From an uncultured Cellulosilyticum sp. (GTDB lineage: Bacteria > Bacillota > Clostridia > Lachnospirales > Cellulosilyticaceae): 11,733 nt of DNA. Both the position numbers and the translations under genes were made by a program. The stretch covers positions 1 to 11,733 of the forward strand of contig CAKVCL010000054.1 of assembly GCA_934725855.1 (NCBI GenBank), written 5' to 3'. Below are positions 6,600-11,733 of this stretch, piece after piece (position 1 is the first letter of the stretch; each line of letters starts with the position of its first letter). The notes beneath the pieces are model-generated. The model searched no databases and had not been told where the DNA came from. It worked only from the letters and a program-made list of their open reading frames with translations.

Positions 6600-7424
6600 C
6601 TAAGATTTGGCATTTGAAGGAATGAGCATGGAAGGAGACATATGTTCATATTTACGAAATAGGCGACAGAAGTAACTGCTATCATGATATCCAATTAGTG
6701 TGGCAGTTTCATTTACACTGTGTTGTCCTGAAAGTAGTAAACCTTTAGCAATTTGAATACGTTTTTTTGTAATATATTCAAAGGGGCGCATATTGAAGGT
6801 ATTTTGAAATTGTTTGCATAAGTATTGAGGAGAAATGTGGCTAAGTTGAGCTAAATCCGTAAGGCTTAATTCTTCCATGTAATGTAAGTTAATGTAGTCT
6901 ATAATAGGAGCAAGTTTTTCTTCTTTATGTGAGACCTTCTCACAAGAATTTAAAAAATCATAGTGATACTCTAAGAGATATTCATAAAGATAAGCAGATG
7001 CCCGGTAACTTCCGTACTGGGTATCTTTTTTTATGGCATGAAAAATTTGACTCCATAATGTATCAATTTTTGAAAGGGGAGTATGAGTAAGAACGATGGC
7101 GTCTAACATTTTGAACTGAGTTAATAAATTAGTAAGCTGATCACCAGCAAAGGTTATCCAATGAAGGGACCAATGATTGGCTATGGCATAATACTCATGT
7201 TTTAATTTGGCGGGTAAAAAGAAAGACATTCCTTTTTGAATAACATATTTTTTATTATGTACAATAAGTTCACCTGCACCTGATGTACAATAATTGATCT
7301 GAGCAATAGGATACCCATCGTTGCGAATAGCGTGATATTGATGAGTACACCAACCTGTTCCGTGAATGTAAACAGGAAGCGTGCTTTCAGAACTTATAAT
7401 AGGATAGAGTGCTTCATCATTCAT
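6600..7424 (-). CDS. AraC-family transcriptional regulator
   Basis: A 274-residue regulator of standard AraC length. Residues about 20-95 form the cupin-like ligand-binding domain (QINYCTSGAGELIVHNKKYVI..GMSFFLPA), followed by a helical linker. The C-terminal DNA-binding domain has two helix-turn-helix units: one at about 187-209 (LTDLAQLSHISPQYLCKQF) and one at about 236-258, running into the family signature GYHDSSYFCRLFRKYEHMSP. Members with this layout commonly sense a sugar and activate carbohydrate-use genes. The gene is divergent from the GH2 glycosidase at 7675, which is its most likely target. The start is supported by AAAGGAG about 9 nt upstream of the ATG, and by a near-consensus promoter at 7458-7486. 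The effector cannot be deduced. Confidence 0.93.
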   Translation of the reverse strand: MNDEALYPIISSESTLPVYIHGTGWCTHQYHAIRNDGYPIAQINYCTSGAGELIVHNKKYVIQKGMSFFLPAKLKHEYYAIANHWSLHWITFAGDQLTNLLTQFKMLDAIVLTHTPLSKIDTLWSQIFHAIKKDTQYGSYRASAYLYEYLLEYHYDFLNSCEKVSHKEEKLAPIIDYINLHYMEELSLTDLAQLSHISPQYLCKQFQNTFNMRPFEYITKKRIQIAKGLLLSGQHSVNETATLIGYHDSSYFCRLFRKYEHMSPSMLIPSNAKS

Positions 7425-7457
7425 AAATAGTTCTCCTTTGAAGACAAGATTAAAATA

Positions 7458-7486
7458 ATTATAAAGTTAGAAACTGAATATTTCAA
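7458..7486 (-). promoter_or_regulatory. Promoter of the araC-type gene
   Basis: On the minus strand TTGAAA (7481-7486) and a perfect TATAAT (7458-7463) are separated by exactly 17 bp. Transcription would start near 7451, giving a leader of about 27 nt before the ATG at 7424. This is the best promoter match in the divergent region and suggests that the regulator is made constitutively, unless it is self-regulated. Confidence 0.8.
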
Positions 7487-7556
7487 TAAAACTGAAAGTC
7501 CTTATTTGCCAAGGAGGATAATCAAAGTATGTATCTATGAGATAAAGAACTATAAG

Positions 7557-7580
7557 TTTCATATAGTTATATATATGAAA
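7557..7580. repeat. Perfect 9-bp inverted repeat, candidate regulator site
   Basis: TTTCATATA and TATATGAAA are exact inverted copies separated by GTTATA. The centre lies about 105 bp upstream of the GH2 start codon and about 110 bp upstream of the regulator's putative transcription start. It overlaps the first of two direct ATAGTTATAT repeats. AraC proteins usually bind direct half-sites, so the direct repeats may matter more than the palindrome. Confidence 0.5.
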
Positions 7581-7633
7581 ATAGTTATATTGAATGGTAT
7601 CCGTAGGAATGCTAGTCTGATAATGATGATAAA

Positions 7634-7647
7634 TAGGCGCTTGCCTA
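7634..7647 (+). repeat. Small GC hairpin in the GH2 leader
   Basis: TAGGC-GCTT-GCCTA is a perfect 5-bp stem with a 4-nt loop and is the most GC-rich patch of the control region. It is 13 nt upstream of the AGGGGG ribosome-binding site of the GH2 gene, so it should lie in the 5' untranslated RNA if transcription starts near 7630, or form part of a binding site. It has no U-tract. Confidence 0.35.
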
Positions 7648-7674
7648 AATGTTAAATATAAGGGGGAATAATAA

Positions 7675-10539
7675 ATGAGCATAAAAGTGGATTTAAGTGG
7701 TCAATGGAAATTTCAACTAGACCCAAATCAAGAAGGCATTCAAAAAAAGTTTTATCTACAAAATTTAGTAGATAGCATCAACCTGCCCTCCACAACTTCT
7801 AAAGAAAAAAAGGGTGCAATGAATACAAAAAGAGAAATTGGTTATTTAACAGAAGAATACTTATACGAGGGTTATGCATGGTATACACAGGAGTTAAATT
7901 TTACTGAAGATGTCATTAATAATATAGCAAACAAGAAGATTATTTTATTTATGGAGCGAACTAGAAAAAGCAGTGTATGGATAGATGATCAATATGTAGG
8001 AGAGTATTTAAGCTTTTGTGCACCACATCGTTATGATTTAACACCATATATTTCAAAGTCAAAACATAGATTAACGATTATGATTAGTAACATAGATTAC
8101 CCTACTACTGGAGGACATATGACTTCACCAGATACTCAGACTAATTGGAATGGCATTTTAGGGGAAATATCATTAAATATATTTGATACCATTCAAATTC
8201 AGGAAGTACAATTGTATCCTTCTATAGATAAAAAAGCTGTAAAAGCAGTTATTAAATTAGATAACTTTAGCAATATAAAAGAAGTTACATTAAAATTACT
8301 TGTGAATCTAAGTGAAAAAAATAGAGAGGATAATAGCCAAGAATATAAGCTTAAGACTGAATGGGCAAAAAAAGAACTTGCTAAAGGAATTAATGAAGTT
8401 GAAGTAACTTATGAAATGAAGGAGCCATTAATGCTTTGGGATGAGTATTATAGAAACTTATATGATTTTGACATTACAGTTCTTGAACAGAAGCAGGAAT
8501 ATGACCATAAAAAGGTTACTTTTGGGTTTAGAGACTTTAAAACAAATAAAAGAGATTTTGAGATTAATGGAAAGAAGACTTTTCTTCGTGGAAAGCATGA
8601 TGGGATGATTTTTCCTTTAACAGGTTATGCACCTATGGACAAAGAGGAATGGCTTCGTGCATTTGGTATCGCTAAGGAGTATGGCATCAATCATTATAGA
8701 TTCCATACTTGCTGTCCACCTAAAGCAGCTTTTGAGGCAGCAGATGAAATGGGGATGTACCTTCAACCAGAGATTCCATTTTGGGGGACAATATTGTCAG
8801 AAGGAGATGAAGGTTATGATAGCACTATGCAGAAGTTTCTGTTAAAAGAGGGCGATTCCATTTTGCAGGAATTTGGAAATCATCCATCTTTCGTTATGAT
8901 GTCTATGGGAAATGAACTTTGGGGAGATAAAAAGACTATTAGGGAAATGGTAGAACACTATAAAAAGCAAGACAATAGACATCTTTACACACAAGGCTCT
9001 AACAATTTTCAGTTTTATCCTACTTATGAACCAGCAGATGACTTCTTTAGTGGGGTACGTTTCTCAAAAGAAAGGTTAATTCGTGGTTCATATGCAATGT
9101 GTGATGCACCACAAGGACATATTCAAACAATGGAACCTAATACCATACATAATTATGATGATATGATTCAACCAAAGGAAAGTACAGAGGCTCTTTCAAA
9201 AAATGGGGAAAAGATGATCGAGATACAATATGGTACAGGTGTAAAGTTAGTAGAAGCTTCAGATGAAGGTGAAATGATACCAGATATACCTGTAGTTTCA
9301 CATGAAATAGGACAATATGAAACTTTTCCGAACTTTAAGGAGATAGAAAAATACAAAGGGGTTTTAAAAGCAAGGAACTTTGAAGTATTTAGAGAACGAT
9401 TAGAAGAAAAAGGAATGTTAGAGCAAGCTGAGGATTTCTTTATGGCATCAGGAAAGCTAGCTGCCCAGTGCTATAAAATGGAATTAGAAACTGCATTTAG
9501 AAGTAAGGAGCTTTCAGGGTTTCAGATATTAGATTTACAAGACTTTTCAGGGCAAGGGACAGCATTAGTAGGTATGTTAGATGCTTTTATGGATAATAAG
9601 GGGATTATCTCTGCAAAAGATTGGAGAAGTTTTTGTTCAGATGCAGTGCTTTTATTAGAAATGCCAAGGTTTGTTTTTGAAGCAGGATACGAGATTGAAA
9701 GCAAGATAAAGCTGAGTTACTATAGACCAGAACCATTAGGAGAAAAACAACTTAGATTTCAGTTATTAGAAGAAGATGCACATGTTATTTATGAAGAAGT
9801 AACTCAAATAACAGAGAAGATGATATTAGGATTAAATGAGCTTAAATCAATCAAGATTAAGATACCTGAGGTAAATCAACCTAAAAAGTTGGTTATTCAA
9901 TTAGAAATATTAGAAAGTGATATAAGTAATCAATATGAAGTCTGGGTATTCCCAAAAGAATGTCCACAATATAAAGCAGATGATGTAGTGGTGACTGATG
10001 ATTTAAATGTGGCAATAAAAGAATTAAATGAAGGAAACAAGGTTTTATTTGCACCAACGAAAGAACAAAATCCTAATTCAATAAAAGGTACATATTGTAC
10101 AGACTTCTGGTGTTATCCAATGTTTAGAAGCATTTCTGAAAGCGTCAATAGGAAAATTCCTATTGGAACGATGGGATTATTAATACAAAATGAGCATAAA
10201 GTACTAGAAAGTTTTACTAGTGAAACTTATACTACACCACAATGGTGGCATATTGTGGAGCAGTCATCTTCTACCATATTAGATCAGACTCGTATTAAGC
10301 CAATTGTTCAGATGATAGATAATTTTGAGCGAAATCATCGTTTAGGAATGATTTATGAGATGAACGTAGGAAAAGGTAAAGTATTAGTATGTACAGCTAA
10401 TATTATTACAAGTGAACAATTAGAAAATAAATGGTTATATAGTAGTTTAATGAAATACATTACGTCTAGTGAATTTTCACCTAAAGATACTTTAAGTATA
10501 GAGGAGTTTAGGAAAGTTTTTACAATACAAGAAAAGTAA
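7675..10539 (+). CDS. Glycoside hydrolase family 2 enzyme
   Basis: A 954-residue protein of the GH2 clan, without a signal peptide, so cytoplasmic. Order of domains: sugar-binding jelly roll (about 3-185, starting LSGQWKFQLD), Ig-like sandwich (about 186-290), TIM barrel opening at NGKKTFLRGKHDG (about 298), then further beta domains. The acid/base is E414 in SMGNELWG and the nucleophile is E544 in VVSHEIGQY, 130 residues apart against about 76 in LacZ, so the barrel carries a long insertion. DLQDFSGQGTALVGMLD and the C-terminal VGKGKVLVCTANI (from about 899) are like motifs I recall from uncharacterised GH2 proteins of gut Bacteroides and Lachnospiraceae. Beta-galactosidase, glucuronidase, mannosidase or another exo-activity cannot be chosen from the sequence. 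The ATG has AGGGGG at 7661-7666. It is probably controlled by the divergent AraC protein. No terminator follows directly. Confidence 0.9.
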   Translation: MSIKVDLSGQWKFQLDPNQEGIQKKFYLQNLVDSINLPSTTSKEKKGAMNTKREIGYLTEEYLYEGYAWYTQELNFTEDVINNIANKKIILFMERTRKSSVWIDDQYVGEYLSFCAPHRYDLTPYISKSKHRLTIMISNIDYPTTGGHMTSPDTQTNWNGILGEISLNIFDTIQIQEVQLYPSIDKKAVKAVIKLDNFSNIKEVTLKLLVNLSEKNREDNSQEYKLKTEWAKKELAKGINEVEVTYEMKEPLMLWDEYYRNLYDFDITVLEQKQEYDHKKVTFGFRDFKTNKRDFEINGKKTFLRGKHDGMIFPLTGYAPMDKEEWLRAFGIAKEYGINHYRFHTCCPPKAAFEAADEMGMYLQPEIPFWGTILSEGDEGYDSTMQKFLLKEGDSILQEFGNHPSFVMMSMGNELWGDKKTIREMVEHYKKQDNRHLYTQGSNNFQFYPTYEPADDFFSGVRFSKERLIRGSYAMCDAPQGHIQTMEPNTIHNYDDMIQPKESTEALSKNGEKMIEIQYGTGVKLVEASDEGEMIPDIPVVSHEIGQYETFPNFKEIEKYKGVLKARNFEVFRERLEEKGMLEQAEDFFMASGKLAAQCYKMELETAFRSKELSGFQILDLQDFSGQGTALVGMLDAFMDNKGIISAKDWRSFCSDAVLLLEMPRFVFEAGYEIESKIKLSYYRPEPLGEKQLRFQLLEEDAHVIYEEVTQITEKMILGLNELKSIKIKIPEVNQPKKLVIQLEILESDISNQYEVWVFPKECPQYKADDVVVTDDLNVAIKELNEGNKVLFAPTKEQNPNSIKGTYCTDFWCYPMFRSISESVNRKIPIGTMGLLIQNEHKVLESFTSETYTTPQWWHIVEQSSSTILDQTRIKPIVQMIDNFERNHRLGMIYEMNVGKGKVLVCTANIITSEQLENKWLYSSLMKYITSSEFSPKDTLSIEEFRKVFTIQEK

Positions 10540-10587
10540 TATGAATTCAAAATATATATAATTGCTCTAAAAAGACTTGTTGAATAA

Positions 10588-11031
10588 ATTAATAAATATT
10601 TCCATAACCTAGGTATAATTTCAATATTGCCTATTGGAACCTCATTACTAGGTGGATGTTTATATAATTTATGGGGAAGTGTATTATTTGATAAAATGCA
10701 GTCTCCTACAGAAACAGAATATATAGGATACACATTTTTAACAGGTATACTCATTGCACCATTTGGTGCTGCTATTTATATCTTAAGTCAAATCTCAATG
10801 GGTCCAGTAGATTATTTAATGATGGTCATTAGACAAAGATTTGGAATATCTATGCAGGCAGGAAGAATTTTAATAGAAACAAGTTTTGTTATAATAGGAT
10901 TTCTTGTTGGAGGACCCATTGGTATAGGAACTGTTTGTATTATGTTATTTTGGGGGCCTATTTTGCAGGCATACTATCAATTTTTAGAAAGACATTTGAA
11001 GGGATATCTGTTTGAAAAAAACAAAAAATAA
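10588..11031 (+). pseudogene. 5'-truncated YczE-type membrane protein remnant
   Basis: An open frame runs from just after an in-frame TAA (10585-10587) to the stop at 11031. Its only plausible initiator in the upstream part is TTG at 10627, which has no convincing ribosome-binding site; from there it is 134 residues. The sequence matches the C-terminal half of YczE/COG2364 integral membrane proteins, usually about 210 residues: SMGPVDYLMMVIRQRFGIS, then AGRILIE, GGPIGIGT and GPILQ, with about four hydrophobic segments (1-21, 32-56, 78-100, 100-119). The beginning (LPIGTSLLGGCLYNLWGSVLFDK) looks like the end of the family's first half, so roughly the first 80 residues are missing. The upstream DNA is AT-rich and does not restore them in the frames I checked. 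It is probably a decaying fragment. A short functional protein is less likely but not excluded. Confidence 0.7.
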
Positions 11032-11035
11032 ATAA

Positions 11036-11081
11036 AGCTCTCATTAGGTACGAAAAACAAACTCACTAATGAGGGCTTTTT
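11036..11081. terminator. Bidirectional terminator after the YczE remnant
   Basis: AGCTCTCATTAG (11036-11047) pairs along 12 positions, one of them U.G, with CTAATGAGGGCT (11066-11077), with an 18-nt loop. TTTT follows on the plus strand. The A-rich run just upstream (about 11014-11035) gives a T-tract on the minus strand, so it could stop transcription both ways. It probably ends transcripts coming from the GH2 gene, which has no terminator of its own. Confidence 0.85.
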
Positions 11082-11176
11082 GTAAAGATCGGAAATATAG
11101 TATTTTTAAGTAATGAGATGGAAAACTATCATAATTAAAAGATTCATATCTTAGAGACATTATGGAGAGGCATTCA

Positions 11177-11218
11177 ATGGAAAAAAGATATATAGTCGTG
11201 CGTCTAGTTGGGAAATAG
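11177..11218 (+). other. 13-codon ORF with good RBS (MEKRYIVVRLVGK)
   Basis: ATG at 11177 follows GGAGAGG (11164-11170) at ideal spacing and reads 13 codons to TAG. The peptide is basic and hydrophobic. It could be the start of a gene that has decayed downstream, a tiny peptide, or chance. There is no clear promoter and no similarity I recognise. Confidence 0.2.
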
Positions 11219-11358
11219 ATATATAACAATGATAGATATGAAGCTTGATTAGAAAATTATGTAGAAATGCTAGGGGAGTACACTAGACTGGAGATACTAA
11301 AAGTAGCGAGCATTCAAAGGAATATGAATAATAAAGCATAAAAAAGTGCATAATAGGT

Positions 11359-11375
11359 ATATAGCTAGGCTATAT
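11359..11375. repeat. Perfect dyad upstream of the rRNA promoter
   Basis: ATATAGC (11359-11365) and GCTATAT (11369-11375) are exact inverted copies around TAG. It ends about 44 bp before the -35 box of the ribosomal promoter. It has no T-tract, so it is not a terminator. It could be a protein-binding site, but nothing more can be said from sequence. Confidence 0.4.
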
Positions 11376-11380
11376 TAAGA

Positions 11381-11447
11381 ACAAAACAAGAAGAAAATGA
11401 AAAAAAATTAAAAAGGTGTTGACGTGGGTCACATTTAGTTGTATTAT
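11381..11447 (+). promoter_or_regulatory. rRNA operon promoter with A-tract upstream element
   Basis: TTGACG (11419-11424) and TATTAT (11442-11447) are separated by exactly 17 bp. The preceding 35 bp (11381-11415) are almost pure A with phased A-tracts, as in UP elements bound by the RNA polymerase alpha subunit at ribosomal promoters. Transcription should start near 11454, leaving a leader of about 210 nt before the mature 16S. Only one promoter is visible, whereas many rrn operons have two in tandem. Confidence 0.85.
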
Positions 11448-11481
11448 TATACAAGTCAGCAGCAAACACTACTGATGTAAA

Positions 11482-11496
11482 TGAACTTTGAAAACA
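11482..11496 (+). promoter_or_regulatory. boxA-like antitermination element of the rrn leader
   Basis: TGAACTTTGAAAACA resembles the boxA sequence of Firmicute rRNA operons (TGTTCTTTGAAAACT type), which recruits NusB and S10 so that RNA polymerase reads through the untranslated operon. It lies about 30 nt after the predicted transcription start, the expected place. Confidence 0.65.
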
Positions 11497-11519
11497 AAAT
11501 AGTAACCATAAAACCAGTC

Positions 11520-11617
11520 GATTCAAAACGAATCAAAGATTTAAGGTAAATCTAGATTCATTAATAAGTACAAGGTTAGAAATAATCTTTTATGTACTAG
11601 TAAACGAGTAAAACTCG
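11520..11617 (+). other. Four consecutive hairpins in the 16S leader
   Basis: In order: GATTC-AAAAC-GAATC (11520-11534); AGATTTA-AGG-TAAATCT (11537-11553); AGTAC plus AAGGTTA around a GAAA tetraloop with TAATCTT and GTACT (11567-11598, one G.U and a four-base bulge); CGAGT-AAA-ACTCG (11605-11617). They fill most of the leader between boxA and the 16S gene. They probably form local structure in the precursor that aids processing and folding. Confidence 0.6.
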
Positions 11618-11665
11618 AGCCAAGGTGACAAAAGTTATAAAATAGCTTTAAGTTGCTTATCAAAT

Positions 11666-11733
<68 letters not shown>

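Larger units (their letters stand above)
7425..7674. promoter_or_regulatory. Divergent AraC/GH2 control region
   Basis: These 250 bp separate the two divergent genes and hold several dyads. TCCTT (7499-7503) faces AAGGA (7511-7515). AACTATA (7549-7555) faces TATAGTT (about 7563-7568). TTTCATATA (7557-7565) faces TATATGAAA (7572-7580) across 6 bp. ATAGTTATAT is present twice as direct repeats at 7563-7572 and 7581-7590. No good -35/-10 pair is seen for the GH2 gene; GATAAT at 7619-7624 is a possible -10 without a proper -35. That is what is expected of an activator-dependent promoter. Confidence 0.55.
11082..11400. other. Gene-free spacer before the right rRNA operon
   Basis: About 320 bp with frequent stops in the frames I read and no recognisable coding or RNA gene. 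It holds a 13-codon ORF with a good ribosome-binding site (11177-11218), an imperfect 13-bp direct repeat (GCATTCAATGGAA at 11170-11182 and GCATTCAAAGGAA at 11310-11322) and a perfect 7-bp dyad at 11359-11375. It is probably decayed intergenic DNA plus upstream elements of the rRNA promoter. Confidence 0.6.

Noticed and set aside
7467..7682. Open frame of 71 codons on the minus strand in the control region
   Set aside because: It would start inside the GH2 coding sequence and run through the repeats and the regulator's promoter. The composition is that of AT-rich intergenic DNA.
8627..8845. Second-frame ORF of 72 codons inside the GH2 gene
   Set aside because: It is a shadow of the TIM barrel coding region with no ribosome-binding site or family match.
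10614..10619. TATAAT before the YczE-like fragment as a promoter
   Set aside because: No acceptable -35 box lies 16-19 bp upstream, and the element falls inside the open frame; it is likely chance in AT-rich DNA.
10353..10754. Open frame of 133 codons on the minus strand
   Set aside because: It is antisense to the conserved GH2 C-terminus and to the YczE-like fragment, both of which have clear family motifs on the plus strand.

Overview
This is AT-rich DNA from a low-GC Firmicute, most likely a clostridium in the broad Lachnospirales/Clostridiales sense. The evidence is the clostridial-type 16S 5' end, strong Shine-Dalgarno sequences (GGGGAG, AAAGAGG, AGGGGG), Firmicute-type promoters and rho-independent terminators, and the protein families present. 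Genus is not decidable from this window.

The window is the whole gap between two ribosomal RNA operons pointing the same way. It opens in the last ~67 nt of a 23S rRNA gene and closes in the first ~68 nt of a 16S rRNA gene. No 5S gene follows the 23S before a strong terminator at 153-186, and none precedes the 16S. Between them, left to right: (1) a probable three-gene unit, 395-4824, with oligoendopeptidase F, a membrane-anchored SGNH-hydrolase-like protein and an iron-type alcohol dehydrogenase, closed by a strong terminator; (2) a single gene, 5094-6581, behind a TTGACA promoter that carries a palindrome, encoding a HEAT-like domain fused to a THUMP/Rossmann RNA guanosine-methyltransferase-like module; (3) a divergent pair, an AraC-family regulator (complement 6600-7424) and a 954-residue GH2 glycoside hydrolase (7675-10539), sharing a 250-bp control region full of AT-rich inverted and direct repeats; (4) a 5'-truncated remnant of a YczE-type membrane protein ending in a bidirectional terminator; (5) about 320 bp without a convincing gene; (6) the next rRNA operon's promoter, with an A-tract upstream element, a boxA-like antitermination site and a leader of four successive hairpins.

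The AraC/GH2 pair is the clearest functional unit: a sugar-responsive regulator next to a cytoplasmic exo-acting glycosidase, but with no transporter in the window. The rest are housekeeping or accessory genes with no obvious shared pathway. I do not see a defence system, mobile element, CRISPR array or prophage. The points most worth a second look are the missing 5S genes, the HEAT-THUMP-methyltransferase fusion with an unusual catalytic motif, the unexplained C-terminal domain of the SGNH protein, the orphan operator-like palindrome at 4998-5015 and the AraC/GH2 control region.
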